64,000 nt of DNA from Pseudo-nitzschia pungens (GCA_037355855.1 CM074765.1:2356001-2420000), one strand, 5' to 3'; shown: positions 40,741-54,536, numbered from the stretch's first letter. Translations and numbers: made by a program. The notes: generated from the letters alone by a model not told the origin.

Positions 40741-41688
40741 AAACAGGGTACAGCAGCAACAACAGGTCCAACGTTGGTCTGGACAAGGAAAAACTCCAGG
40801 GGAACCAAAAGAAAAGACTGGAGCACTACCAGAAGAGTCACGTTCGAAACCCACAGAGGTGCTCTGGAGTTACAGAATTTAGAAACTCCAGTAGACCACT
40901 GCAAATCGTGTAGAAACAAACCGACAACTGGCTTGTATCAAAGACCTGGGACCAGGGAAGTTGCTTGCGTGGAGGGGGGCTTTAGTAGGAACACTTAGGG
41001 ACCGGGGGATATCAATGGCAGGGCACACTTAAAAGGCTCAGGAGGGAACTTGAAGTTCAAACTCGCAAGTACTTTTAAGTGGAAACAGTATCCAGGGGCA
41101 ATTGGCTTGAAAACAGGGACCTTGAGCGAGACACTTAGGGACCAGGGAAACAGTGGAAACAGTATCCGGGGGCAATTGGCTTGAAAACAGGGACCTTGAG
41201 CGAGACACTTAGGGACCAGGGAAGCTGCTCGCTTGAAAACAGGGGCTTTAGTAGAAACACCTAGGGACCAGGGGGAGGCTTGTGTCTTGAAAACAGTGTC
41301 GAACTTGAAGTTCAAGTTGGGGTTGCTTAAGAGCGAAAACACTTAGGGATCAGGGAACTCGCGAACACTTAGGGACCAGGGGAATTGTAGTCTTGAAAAC
41401 AAGGGGCGGTAGTAGCTGTAGTCTTGGAAACAAGAGTGCAATAAGTAAGAGGTACTTAGGGATCGGTTGGTCTTGGCTTGAAAACAGGTGTAGTAGGGGG
41501 AGCCTTAAGCGAAAACACTTAGGGACTAGGGGGCTTGGCTAGGAAACAGGGGTACTCTTAAGTGAGAAACACTTAAGGAGTAGTGGGCAATTGGCTTGAA
41601 AATAAAGGGGGAACTGGAGGATATGCTCGCGCGAACTTGCAAGGACTTAAGGATCAGCGAGTAGGAACCTTCTAGAAGGGGGGGTGTA
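40741..41688 (-). other. Distal 5' UTR of LINE copy 2, truncated
   Basis: Single copy of the GAAACAGGGTACAGCAGCAA segment, then dispersed CTTGAAAACAGGGACCTTGAG and ACACTTAGGGACCAGG motifs. It stops at 41688. No gene recognized. Confidence 0.75.
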
Positions 41689-41988
41689 ATAATAATAATA
41701 TACGTATTTAAATAACTTTAATCACCAAAGGTGAAACTAAATTACTCAGTCTGTAACCAGACTTTAACGTCGCCTCCATCATAGAGTCAGGACCCCAAGT
41801 GGCAGAACGACAAATTTTCAAACAAACCTTGAACATCAAGCAGGGAAAAGGACAAACAAGTCCCACAAAATAGGGACTTGAGAGAAAGTGAAATGGGAAT
41901 GAAGATATTGGGATAAGATCCAGTATCAAAAGGGATGGGACAGGATAAGAAGCAGGAACAGAAGACAAAACCAAGGTACAAAGTGTAA

Positions 41989-44900
41989 TCAACCCTGAGG
42001 TCCAGTAAGCCAGGCTCTGAGAAGAGCAGCCTCTTGTTGGTATGGCTGCACTGGTTGGACAGGCGCTGCATATTGCTTCCTTGCAAGGTGGATGGTTGCA
42101 AGCCACTGCCGCTTGGCAGTCAGGGTGTAACCTTGTAGGACGTGGAAAGGGGTTTGTAACAGGGAGTGTGACTGGGGAAGTGCACCAGCTGCACCAATTG
42201 CCAATTCTGAAGTGATGGAAGCATCAAGAGATTGGTGTTGTTCAGCATCAAGGGTACCCCCAGGACCATGGAGTCGTTCATTCCTATAAGTCCAAAGATC
42301 CCAGGAGGTAAGAAAGAACTGATGGATGATAGCTGTAGCCCAACGTTTGGGAGAGCGCTTGCTTCCAATGTGGGAGTAGTAGTCAGCCTGAATTTGGTAC
42401 CAGCGAGGAGACCACCTACCAAGAAGCCAGTTGTGCCAGCCAATAGTCCTCTGTGCCCTGACAGCAGACGCAATTGCAAGTGAGTAGGATGATGGATAAA
42501 TGGTCTGGCCCTTCCGAACTCTGGTGAGAAGATCCACAATGGCAACAACCAATGATGGATCAGTTTGTTCAACTTCAAGCCTCTTCTGCAGTGGCCCAGT
42601 GAAGGCAGACACACTATGCGTGACAGCCCCAGTATCCTTGCAGGAGAGCACATGAGAAACCTTCTCGTTGTCTGCATCACACAAGGGACACCTGGAGTGA
42701 TCCTGATACTGGTAGTGAAGTAGTTGGTTGCCAACACCAATGCATCCAGAAGCAAATTTGACAAACCACCGTTGCATGCCAGGAGGTAATCGCTTGAAGG
42801 CAGACAGATGGGCACACCAATGGATGGAACTCAAAACAGGTTGTGGAATGGGAATATCATGGTGGGTCTGCCAATATTGAAGAAGAGGAGGACCAGAAAT
42901 GGCAACATGCAAAGCATTTTGATCAAACCTTGAACACTTGCATCCATTGAGAGAAAATGCCCAAGGCTCAAACACAAGTCTGGGATAGTGATGGGCAGAA
43001 GCTCTATGGACAGAGAGAAAGGCCTTTGCCATGCTGTCAACCTGATGATTGCGAAGGGCCCACCAATCAAGAAAGATTCCAGCTTGATGGCCCTGAACCC
43101 ACTGAAAGTGCACAGAGATTGGCAGGGCAGAAATCATGTTTCTGATGACATAAACATAATCAAAAGACTTCTGGGAAATAACCAATGGCCAGGATCCCTC
43201 AGCCTGTTTGAGAGCTGTGTCACCATCCAGAGCAATGGTGATAGAGCCAGAAGCAATATCAAAAAGACTCACCAGAGCAGTGCAACAGGTGAGAACTCCA
43301 ATGATACCCGCCAGTTCACTCCTGTAGGATGACTGATCCTCAGGGGATCCACTGACAAAATTACAGCCAGTGAGGAACAATGAAGCAGTCTTGGTGGAGG
43401 TATTGGGTGACAAAATGAAAGCAGAAGTTCCTCTGAGAAGGTCCGGATCAAATGAACCATCACATACAGCACTGGCAGTACCATTCTGAATAGCATCAAC
43501 AAGGGTCTGACAGCCAGCCTGTGGTAGGGAATATTTGTGGAGAAGTACTCTTGGAGACGCACAGAGTGAATCAAAGGCATCTGCAGGGGAGGCTGGAAGA
43601 GAATCAAATGGATTGTACTCCAGAGGATCCATGTCAGGAGGTTCGGAAACAAAGGCTGAGGACCCAACAACGCGTACAACTTGTCCGCAAATAACAGGGC
43701 AGACAAGCACATCAGCACAGGCTGGTTTGTAAGAAATGAGTTCAGAAGTGACCCTGTATCTGCCCCTGCCCTGGGAGGTGCTCACAATCCAGCCAGTAGA
43801 AGTTTTGAAGAATATTCTGTTGGTGGAGGGAGACAAAAACCAAGGCCAGAGAGAAGCTGTCTGGGGAGAGAGCCAATGCCCAAGATGAAAAGAAGGAGCC
43901 AGTGCCCTGGCTGCAGGGGGTGGACAGGGGGGAAGAAAACAGGTCTGAAGTGCCTTAGTCCATAAGCGCTTTGCTGCTGGAGGCCAAGATGGAGGACATC
44001 TCGGCCAGTCAAGATGATCCCTCAAGTGATTGGAGGAGGTCAGCTGGAAAGCCATGGGAGAGAGTCTTTTTCCATCTGGAGTACAAATGTCAGCAAGGGA
44101 AATAGCCTTGAGGGACATGCGCATGTGATTCAAGAGGGACAAGTCAGCACCTCTGAAGCCAGAGTTGACAAAGGCTTGCATGAGATAACAGTCATTGGAA
44201 CGTAACAGAGGAAGATCTGGGAAGTCTTCAAACAAGCTCACAGGGTGAACAGAGAAAAACTTCCACACATGTTTGTACCAGCAGGGAGTGACGTAGGAAG
44301 CAAAAGGATGATATGGTGTGACACCAAGATGGAGAGGAATGCCAAGTTCGAGCCGTAGAGACTCAGCAGTTAGCCTGAGAATCCTACCAGTTTGTGAGGA
44401 CCTGACAGATTCCTGAAAGAGGGTGGCAATATGACTGAACTCTTGGAGGAGGTATGGATGGATGAAACCAAAGCCTTGATAGAGGGAAGGACCATAGAAC
44501 ACATGTCTGGGAAATGTCCGCGACATCCCTGCTTTATTCAGCACAGGAACAAGAGCTGGGTGAATTATCTTAGTCCAAGTGGCCTCATCAAGTTGCGTGA
44601 CAGGCATGGGGTATTCAACAGACTTCATGAAAGAATACTTGAAGGTGTAGAGGGATGCGCGCTTCTCACACTTGGAAGCCCTGAGTTGAGAGCCAAAAGA
44701 CTGAGACTGTGACTTCATGTGAGCAATCTGTGCTTCCTCATTGCCATCCATGGAGATAAAAACCCCAAGAGTCTTGTCAGCATGGTCAACTTCAAAACGA
44801 TCCAGGGTAGCGCGATTGCCATTCTTGTCAGCAACTGAGAAGTCACCAGGCATGTCAGCAATGGAGCGATAATCCCAACCGGATCCATTCCATTTGAAAT

Positions 44901-47828
44901 CAATCAAATAACAGAAGGATTTGGCAGGTTCAATAGCACCACCAGTGGCAATAATCCCACCAGCCCACCGGTCAAGAGCTTCCTGAAAGTCAACAGCTAA
45001 TTCCTCACCAGATGTGGAGGAATCAGAGCCAGCACAAAACAAATCTGTGTCATCCACAAAGGCAAAACCCACAAGAGAAACCAGTTGCAGTGACAAAGAA
45101 GTGATAAGATGGACACCATGCCCAGCCTGTTGCATCATTCGGAAGACAATTGTTGACACCAAAGCCCAAAGAGTTGGACCAATACCATTGCCTTGGCCAC
45201 AACCACTGAGAGGAACAGGTTCATCACCATACACAGGACCTGACCGACCAAAACCAGTTTTGATGTGGTGCTTGGCAAGTTGCAAAGTAGACAAAAGAAC
45301 CTCACACACATGTGCAGGAACCCCAAAGCTTTGGAGAGTGAGACCTGCAATGGGATGAGAGATCCTATCATAGCAGCCCTTGGCATCATTCATAGCAACA
45401 GCACCAGATCTGCGCTTCTGCCTCAACACATCACAGATGAGCTTCTTGTTCAGGCAGGTGTTGATGGCCTTGTGGTGTTTCCTGCTTCCATGTTGATCAA
45501 CAGCCACGGCATTGGCACGTTCAGCATGGGCAAGAATTCGTCTGCCAATCATCTTGTTGTTGATTTGGAACTCAGGAGACATCAGCTGAATAAGCCTCAT
45601 CTTATCCACCCTATATTCCCCAGGTTTCTTGAAGATCTCAACATCAGTGATGACCTGCCAAGCAGAAGGAGAGAAGCCAACAATCAATGGGACGGATCTC
45701 AGGAGAGTGTCAAACTTGTTCAACTGTGGATCAAGGGCAAAAGCCTTGTGGTGTGCAAAACTCAAACAAGAAGGTTCACTTGCTGTGCGTTCCCTCTGAC
45801 GTTTCCAGGCAGCAGCATTGTCAGCTGGACACACTGAATAGTCAAAGGGGGGCAAACTCAGAATAGAGTCAGGGACTTTGAGACAGGCAAGAAATTCAGA
45901 AAGGTATTTGTCAGTGGCAGGAGGAGGGATGTATGTGCCATCAAGGACTTGGGGAGCAGCATGGGCAGTGCCTAGGTAGCCAAAATCTTGAATGAAGGAG
46001 GGAGTCATGGAAGGAGTGCCAAGACACTGCTGTTGACGCCGGACATTGGATTCAGCCATAGCTGGAACCATAGTAGACTGAGATTCCAAGACCTGTTCAA
46101 CACCATCATGGCCAACTGCAATAGCGCGCAAGACTGCTGACTTGTTGACACGTCCCCGAATAGACCGAGCAGCGAGACCAAGCTCTCGTTGAAGACGTTC
46201 CCTACGCATCCTGGCACGAATCTGAGAAGCATGCTGGTTGTGAGGCTTGCCTTCAGCAAGAAGTGCATCCACCAGGCCTTGATTGAAGGAGTCTCGCCAT
46301 GAGGGGGCCAATTTCTTCACTGCCCGGTATTGCTTGTAAGCTTGTTTCAGATGGAGGAGAGCACTGGAAAGGTCACTGTGTTCTCCTTTGTAGAGAGAAA
46401 GCTTGCAGGCCAACCTTTTCAAAACAGTATGACTGGTGGACACACCCTGTCTCAACTTAACAACACGCCGCCAAAAGTCAATGGTATCACGATAGACTTG
46501 CAGCTTAGGTGACCATGGAACCAAACCAGCTCTAGTGTGGCAGAGGTTTTGTTCAACAGAGAGCCTGAGAGAGGTAGAGGTTTCATGGAGTACTTCATAT
46601 GTGGTGATGAGATCAGTTCGCACAGAAATATCCCCAGACTGAAACTGAGCCAGTAGGTGCTCCAGCTTAGCTTGGAGAGAAAACACTCCAGCCTTGAGAA
46701 AGCAGTGCCGCACTCGCTTGAAATACCGTTGTCGCAGATGAGGATGGGAGGACTGGAGTTTGGAAAGAGAGAATCTCACAGGAGGTGGCAAATATTTGCC
46801 CATGATGCTGCCATTACAAACCTCAATCCAGAGCATGCGATGGTCAGATTCCATACCATGGGCACCTCCAAAGGGACAATACCCAGCCCTGAGAACATCA
46901 ACATTCTCAGAGACCCAAATGGCATCAATTGGTGTTCTGGTAGTGTTTCGGTTGTGAGTGGCAGGAGGAGAAGACGTACTATGAAGGGTAAGAATGGCAT
47001 CTCTGAAACCAAGAGCCTTGAGCTCAAAAGACAAGCCATCAGTCCTGACATCAGCATTCTGGTCAATCCCAACAATGACTTGATCACCTGCACCCAGGCA
47101 GACCTGAAGGGCAGCAGTCAAATCCCTGTGAAAGAGAATGCATGGATTGGGACTGAAAAGATTTTCAGCGGCCTGAAAGTATCGGTACTGTTGATTCCAG
47201 ACTGAGCCAAGATCCCTATCATTTTCAACCGGGCAGTAGGCAGAAAACATGGTGACATTGTAGCCATCCCTGCCCTGAAACTTGACAAAGGACCATCTAC
47301 CAAGACCAGATGGATCAGCTCCATGTGCAACCTTGTGTGAGCTGAACAGCTGGTCAATGGAAAAACCTGTACCGCCAGGCTGAAGCCAAGAGCAGGCAGA
47401 AGCTTCATGCTTGTTGTTAGCAAGATAAGAAAAACTTGAGGGACTGACAGTCTTCATGCGCCGATTGAAAAGATCACAGGGCAGGAGTTTGGATTCATTC
47501 AAACAATGTTCAGCAAAAAGAGCCACACTGGCATTGCTCTTGACAAATTGACGGGCGTTGTGCTTGGACATGGACATAAAGCAGCTCTGCGCTGTGGTCC
47601 AATGTTTTGGAATGTGATGATGGTGGAGTTAGAGGATGGAGCTTGAGGGAAGGAATGACCAAAACTGTCAGAATCCTTAGCAGCAAGAGATTCTCCATGA
47701 AGAGTTAATTGGACAAAATGAGGGACAGGGGAAGAGTCGGAGGGGGAAAAGGGAGAAACAGGAGAAGCATTGATGGGATTTGGATTGGAAGGCATCCCAT
47801 CACACCTCATATCAGAAGAGCTAACCAT
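41989..47828 (-). pseudogene. LINE ORF2 of copy 3 with one frameshift
   Basis: Same protein as at 30020-35863. A single-base deletion near 47580 (ATAAAGCAGC here, ATAAAGGCAGC in copy 2) splits the N-terminal 80 residues from the remaining 1860, which are open and carry all APE, RT, RNase H and zinc finger motifs. One in-frame codon is missing near 43012. Confidence 0.9.
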
Positions 47829-50800
47829 GATCAGAAGGAAACCGAGTCTGTCGCACGGAAGAAAGAGTTGCCGGAGCTGATTTGGTGGAGACATTGGCAT
47901 GGCTCAAATCACTGACACTAGCATCATGACTGGAAGAGAATGCAATTGCAGCAACTCCAAGCCTCAATGCAGAGGCTGCATCTTCCCCACCACCGGCAGC
48001 AGGAACTGCAGTTGAGGACTCAGGAGAGGCCACAGGGAGGTCACCTGCCATGGCATCATGGGGAGGTTCAGGAACTTCAGGGGGAACAACAGGAGAGATA
48101 CCAGGGGAGGCATCAGTCTGGGCCACATGGGTAGGATCACTGCCAGGAGGAACAGCACCTGCAGGCGCTGAGGCCTGGACATCAGTGAGATTGGAAGTGC
48201 CGGTCGCTAAAGTATCCATGGATTGAGAATCATCAAAGCCTCCACCACCACTGTCAGCACGGGCTTGGAGGTTAAAGTGCAAATCCAGATCAAAAGTGAG
48301 GTCGGGGGCAAGGTCAACTGACAAGTCATCATCAACAAGTTCCCAATCTCGTGCATCCCCATCACCAAAAAAGGGAAGAGAGTCATCCTGCAGTGGATCT
48401 GCAGCAGGTGCAGTTTCCACAACACAATTGACAGCAGCATCCCAATGGTAAGCTTCCATTTCAGTCAAGCACTCAGAAGAGAACCATTGTCTAACACAAG
48501 AACCATACTGAGCTTCCAGAAAAATAGGCAGGAAAGACAACATGGCCGTTGCTTCAGCCTTGGTAGTGATGTTGTACAAAGCAAGGATCTCGCCCCGGTA
48601 TGAACTGGTATCAACAGAAAGAAAAAGAGGCCATGACCAATTGTCACGGGTTCTGATACCCAGAAGCACACTGCGCAGTGTCTTCAAACCCAGCCCTTGG
48701 CCCAAGTCAACTGGAAGATCAAGATCAACTACCCCCAGAACAGGAGCAGTTTCATGGCTCTCAATAAATTTGGCTTGGCGGTGCTTAGCCTGGCGAACAG
48801 TCTTGAGCTTGGAGGGGGGAAGAGGTCTGTCAGAAGGATTGGTAGCTGTCTCAATAAACTTGTAGAATTTACCATCAGGTAAAGAGGCAATGTCTGAAGG
48901 TTTGCAACGGTTGAACTGGGCTTTGAGGAGCTTAACAGTTTGGGTGCGCTTTGTTGCATCACATAAAACATGAGCAGCCAGAACCGGATTGGGATCAGGA
49001 GTTCTGGAGTTGTCAAGGCTGATATTCTTCCTGATAACAGCAATAGGACACGCCTGAAACCTGGGATGAGTTTGAAGCAATTCGTTGTAGTGGTCAAGAT
49101 CAAAACTCTGCATGTAAGATCCAAGGAGAAAGCCACATGTGACAATAACTGGGGCCTGTATGTGGTCATATTTCAGGTCCATATCACGGTCTCTGAGCCT
49201 CTGGAGCAATTGTGCTGAAAAGAGTTTCTCCAGGGAAGCACTGTGTCCCACAAAGAAGCGTAGATGAGGAGCAGTTCTACTGCGAAGCCAGAGCTGAGCA
49301 ACATACAATTCCAAGGTCTTCCTGTCAGGAAGTGTCGTCCAAAACTTGGTAACAGGCTTGGCCTTGGGGTTGAGCCTGGCTCTGGAGGGAAAAACATACA
49401 ACACCAGGCGCTTGTCAACAGTCCATAGAAGATCCAAAGCTTCCTTGAGAGACTTGAGCAGCTCATCATATAGTTCCCCAGGGCGTTGTGACATCAACCT
49501 TGGAAGGGACAGAGTGACATAAGAACTATGAGAACACTTGGTGCCAGCAGTGACATCCACTGGAGCTCTAGAATCACTGGAGCAAACCCCTCGGCGTTGG
49601 AGGAAATGCCCAGCAGAGGAGGACAAGACAGTAGCATCACCACCACCAGGAAGAAAGGACACTGATTTGGAAGTGGAAGATTTGGAAGTGGAAGCATCAT
49701 CAGCCACTGGTGGCGCAGGTGTAGGAGGGCGCTTCTTGAAATGCCAATGAGAACCAAGCACCTGATTGGCTGCCCACCATACTTTGCCTTCAGTACTAGG
49801 CAAAAGGTTGCCTTCACAATACAGGTCATCAAAACACTCAGGAGACATCTTGACCAAACCAATAAGACATTGCTTCAGAGCCTGGCCAGGTGGTTGCTTG
49901 GTCCAGGCTGGGGCAGAGTCTTGAAAGCAAGCAGAGGCAATAGAAGCCAAGGAAGCTACAGAGGCATTGCGCCAGTCTGGAGTGTCCGGAAAAACCTGAG
50001 CATAAACAGGAGGGATGGCAGTCCGGCAAATATCATGGATGGATTTTTTGTCTTTACCCTCCTTCTTGCTGAAAAAGTGTGTGGGGCTTGGACACCCAGC
50101 CCATAACCGGGTACCAGTTGGAGATTTTCGAAAGGCATGAATTGCAGATGGTATAGGAGACTTGCCAGAACAGGAACATTACGGAAAAAAGTTTTTTTGA
50201 GAAAATTTCCATATTCATGCGCGTTGCGCGCAATAAATTTTTAACGGCTGTTTTTTGTTGAATATCCACTTTAACGGCTGTACGAGTACGCAGAGTGTCC
50301 TCAAAACTGTCCTCAAAACGTGTCCTCAAAAAGTGTCCTCAACGATTTTGTCCTCAACAGACTGTCCTCAACCATTATGTCCTCAACAATTATGTCCTCA
50401 ACATTTTGTCCTCAACCTCAACGTTGAAGTCATAGAGGTTGAGGACAAAACGTTGAGGACATAATTGTTGAGGACATAATGGTTGAGGACAGTCTGTTGA
50501 GGACAAAATCGTTGAGGACCCTTTTTGAGGACAATCGTTTTGAGGACAAAGATGACAGTTTAAGATCGTTAAATTATGGTCGCTCTTCTTTAATTAAAAA
50601 TATAGAAGAGGCGTTCTTTTTGAGAGTAGTCGCGCGCACAATGCGCATGAAAATGGAAATTTTCCAGAAAAGTTTTTTTTTCCATAATGTTCCTGGGACC
50701 CTTACCATAAAAACACCAGAAGAAGGAAGCGGAATGAGCCCTGTTGGCAGCAGCCAGAGCCTCCTGGCGTTGGGATTGACGTGCTTGCTGCTGAGAGGGA

Positions 50801-51462
50801 TCAGCTTTCTGGGCAGAGGAAAAGGCAAGAGTAGATTGCTTGAGGATGGATGAAGCAGGGACCTTGCCTGAGGTCCCAGAGCCCTTTGGTGTGTGTCTGG
50901 ACTTCTGTTGGCCTGGCAGCTGGGAGCCTGCCTGGTTGGATCCTGGCTGCTGGGAGCCTGATTGCGGAGGACCTGACTCCTGGGAGCCTAGCTGAGAAGC
51001 TGTTGACAGAGAAGAAGTTTGCAAGGAATCCCCTGGTGCAGAGTCCCCTGGTGCAGATTCCCCTGGTGCAGATTCAGTGCCAAGCATCTCAACATCAGAG
51101 AGCACACCTGCAGAAGAAGAAGTCTTCAAGGAATCCCCTGGAGCAGGTTCAGTGCCGAGCATATCAACATCAGAAAGCACACCTGCAGATGAGGACACAG
51201 AAGAAGATGAAGACATATCATCAACTGAAGACCCAGGCATAGAGGATGAAGAGGCTGATGAGGCAGAGGAAGAGGATGATCTGGTATCAAGAGTAGGAGA
51301 GGGAGTAGTAAGAGCAGAGGTGACACTGGAATGTCTTGGAGGGGTCTGTTGCACAAATGGGCGCTTGTTAGACCGAGTCCCAGAGGCAGACCTAGCAGAA
51401 GAAGGAGGTGTGGAAGATCTTTTCTTCCGGGAAGCTGTTTGGGAGGTGGGCCGCGGAGGCAT
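47821..51462 (-). pseudogene. LINE ORF1 of copy 3, split by a foldback element
   Basis: C-terminal part open from 49950 to 47821 and N-terminal part (MPPRPTSQTASRKKRSS at 51462) open to the insertion at 50172-50694. About 120 bp encoding Gln/Gly/Ser repeats are also missing near 50960 compared with copy 2. Confidence 0.88.
50172..50694. mobile_element. Foldback element I, 523 bp, in LINE ORF1
   Basis: Copy 2 has the empty site (CCAGAACAGGGACCC at about 38211-38224). Ends AGGAACATTACGG and CCATAATGTTCCT form inverted repeats that continue imperfectly for about 60 bp to a GCGCGC block. Inside are nine TGTCCTCAA units (50296-50415) facing eight TTGAGGACA units (50437-50547), so the centre folds into a long hairpin. 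No coding frame. Any target duplication is at most GG. Confidence 0.9.
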
Positions 51463-51477
51463 TGTACCAGAAGTGGA

Positions 51478-53096
51478 GCACTGAGGGCAGAGACACCAGC
51501 TGCGGTTGAGGGCAAAGGCCGGGGCAGGAGAAGCACCGGTTGAGATCAAAGCAACAGCTGAAAAGCAGGCAATTGGGTGTTGGACCAACAGCAGACACGC
51601 CTCTTGGATGTGCAAGTGCCAGGTGATGACAAAGGCCGGAGCAGGTGAAGCACCGGTTGAGGGCAAAGGCCGGGGCAGGAGAAGCACCGGTGGAGGGCAA
51701 ATCAACAGCAGAAAACCTCCAGTGGAGTGCAGGAGCAACTACTGAATCGCCGCGCTTGAAAGGAGAAGCACCAGTTGAGTACAAAGGCCGGGGCAGGAGA
51801 AGCACCGATTGAGGGCAAACAACAGCTGAAAAGCAAGCAAGTGGGTGCTGGACCAACAGCAGACACGCTTCTTGGATGTGCAAGTGCCAGGTGATGAAAA
51901 GGCCGGAGCAGGTGAAGCACCAGTTGAGGGCAAATGCCAGGGCAGGAGAAGCACCGGTGGAGGGCAATCAACAGCAGAAAACCTCCAGTGGAGTGCAGGA
52001 TCACCAACTGAACCGCCGCGCTTGAATGGAGAACTACCCGGTGTTGACAAAGGCCGGGGCAGGAGAAGCACCGGTTGATGACAAAGGCCAGGGCAGGAGA
52101 AGCACCGGTTGAGAGCAAAGGCCGGGGCAGGAGAAGCACCGGTTGAGAGCAAAGCAACAACTGAAAAGCAGGCAATTGGGTGTTGGACCAACAGCAGACA
52201 CGCCTCTTGGATGTGCAAGTGCCAGGTGATGACAAAGGCCGGAGCAGGTGAAGCACCGGTTGAGGGCAAAGGCCGGGGCAGGAGAAGCACCGGTGGAGGG
52301 CCAACCAACAGCAGAAAACCTCCAGTGGAGGGCAGGAGCAACTACTGAATCGCCGCGCTGGAAAGGAGAAGCACCAGTGGTGGACAAAGGCCGGGGCAGG
52401 AGAAGCACCGATTGAGGGCAAACAACAGCTGAAAAGCAAACAATTGGGTGTTGGACCAACAGCAGACACGCCTCTTGGATGGGCAAGTGCCAGGTGAAGA
52501 CAAAGGCCGGGGCAGGTGAATCACCGGTTGATGACAAAGTCCGGGGCAGGAGAAGCACCGGTTGAGGGCAAACAACAGCTGAAAAGCAAGCAAGTGGGTG
52601 CTGGACCAACAGCAGACACGCTTCTTGGATGTGCAAGTGCCAGGTGATGAAAAGGCCGGAGCAGGTGAAGCACCGGTTGAGGGCAAATGCCAGGGCAGGA
52701 GAAGCACCGGTGGAGGGCAATCAACAGCAGAAAACCTCCAGTGGAGTGCAGGATCACCAACTGAAACGCCGCGCTTGAATGGAGAAGTACCCGGTGTTGA
52801 CAAAGGCCGGGGCAGGAGAAGCACCGGTTGTTGACAAAGGCCGGGAAGGAGAAGCACCGGTTGAGAGCAAAGGCCGGGGCAGGAGAAGCACCGGTTGAGA
52901 GCAAAGCAACAACTGAAAAGCAGGCAATTGGGTGTTGGACCAACAGCAGACACGCCTCTTGGATGTGCAAGTGCCAGGTGTTGACAAAGGCCGGAGCAGG
53001 TGAAGCACCGGTTGAGGGCAAAGGCCGGGGCAGGAGAAGCACCGGAGGAAGGCAATCAACAGCAGAAAACCTCCAGTGGAGTGCAGGAGCACCGGG
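51478..53096 (-). repeat. 34-bp tandem array of the LINE 5' UTR (copy 3)
   Basis: Near-identical counterpart of 39122-40740. Confidence 0.9.
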
Positions 53097-54536
53097 AAAC
53101 AGGGTACAGCAGCAACAACAGGTCCAACGTTGGTCTGGACAAGGAAAAACTCCAGGGGAACCAAAAGAAAAGACTGGAGCACTACCAGAAGAGTCACGTT
53201 CGAAACCCACAGAGGTGCTCTGGAGTTACAGAATTTAGAAACTCCAGTAGACCACTGCAAATCGTGTAGAAACAAACCGACAACTGGCTTGTATCAAAGA
53301 CCTGGGACCAGGGAAGTTGCTTGCGTGGAGGGGGGCTTTAGTAGGAACACTTAGGGACCGGGGGATATCAATGGCAGGGCACACTTAAAAGGCTCAGGAG
53401 GGAACTTGAAGTTCAAACTCGCAAGTACTTTTAAGTGGAAACAGTATCCAGGGGCAATTGGCTTGAAAACAGGGACCTTGAGCGAGACACTTAGGGACCA
53501 GGGAAACAGTGGAAACAGTATCCGGGGGCAATTGGCTTGAAAACAGGGACCTTGAGCGAGACACTTAGGGACCAGGGAAGCTGCTCGCTTGAAAACAGGG
53601 GCTTTAGTAGAAACACCTAGGGACCAGGGGGAGGCTTGTGTCTTGAAAACAGTGTCGAACTTGAAGTTCAAGTTGGGGTTGCTTAAGAGCGAAAACACTT
53701 AGGGATCAGGGAACTCGCGAACACTTAGGGACCAGGGGAATTGTAGTCTTGAAAACAAGGGGCGGTAGTAGCTGTAGTCTTGGAAACAAGAGTGCAATAA
53801 GTAAGAGGTACTTAGGGATCGGTTGGTCTTGGCTTGAAAACAGGTGTAGTAGGGGGAGCCTTAAGCGAAAACACTTAGGGACTAGGGGGCTTGGCTAGGA
53901 AACAGGGGTACTCTTAAGTGAGAAACACTTAAGGAGTAGTGGGCAATTGGCTTGAAAATAAAGGGGGAACTGGAAGATATGCTCGCGCGAACTTGCAAGG
54001 ACTTAAGGATCAGCGAGTAGGAACCTTCTAGAAGGGGGGGTGTATATGTGTTCGACAACTTCAACTTGAAAAGACTTAGGGAACTCAGCAAGGAACCTTG
54101 AAGAATGTAGAACGTTAAGTGGGTATCACTTAAGGGGCTTGAAAGACTGTATAGCGTTAAATAATAAGGTAGCTTGAAAACAGATCAAAAAAACCGAGCT
54201 CGGAGACAAAGCGGAACAGAAGCAGCTGTAGAAATAGTACTGGAACCACTGTAGGAAATTATGTGTCCTTGTTTTCGTGTTGGTGCTGTTGTTGCCGAAT
54301 CGATCGACCGACCGGCAGAGGAAACAAGCAACCACAGCAACCAAAGGAAGCAAGGAGCAGCCAAACAAACAGCAGAATCAGATAGGGGAGGTCTCTGTTG
54401 ATAGGTGTAGTGCTTGGTTTTGTTGTAGGAGCTTTAGAAGTGAGTGAGATATCAAAGGGGAAAGTTGTGTAGAAATCTACGTGTTTTAAGTACTGGAACA
54501 TCGGAACGTCGGACAAAATCGCGCGTCGCAAAATTG
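53097..54536 (-). other. Distal 5' UTR of LINE copy 3, complete
   Basis: Includes the 490 bp that copy 2 lacks (54045-54536), which aligns with 19130-19637 of copy 1. The transcript would begin CAATTTTGCGACGCGCGATT. No gene recognized. Confidence 0.75.

Larger units (their letters stand above)
29701..41688 (-). mobile_element. LINE copy 2, 5'-truncated by about 490 bp, ORFs intact
   Basis: About 12 kb. From the right: truncated 5' UTR, 34-bp array, ORF1, ORF2, 3' UTR (29757-30019), and a doubled AT-rich tail against the target duplication. Its 5' end stops at TGTA (41688), equivalent to 54044 in copy 3, and joins the 3' tail of copy 3 directly. Both ORFs are open, so it is the best candidate for an active master. 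Confidence 0.92.
41689..54536 (-). mobile_element. LINE copy 3, complete 5' end, damaged ORFs
   Basis: 12,848 bp including a 523-bp foldback insertion, so the element is about 12.3 kb. It is nearly identical to copy 2 but has its own differences, for example 6 extra bp near 41957, a one-base deletion in ORF2 and a roughly 120-bp deletion in ORF1. Its 5' end at 54536 coincides with that of copy 1. The target duplication follows directly. Confidence 0.92.

Noticed and set aside
45265..45837. Plus-strand open frames inside LINE ORF2, for example 190 codons here and 182 codons at 46657-47205
   Set aside because: They lie opposite the conserved RT/APE coding sequence, recur only because the LINE copies are near identical, and show no domain.
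29701..54536. Simple segmental duplication explaining LINE copies 2 and 3
   Set aside because: The duplicated block coincides with LINE ends and is enclosed by one target duplication; no flanking host sequence is duplicated. Unequal exchange remains a weaker alternative and is mentioned in the finding.
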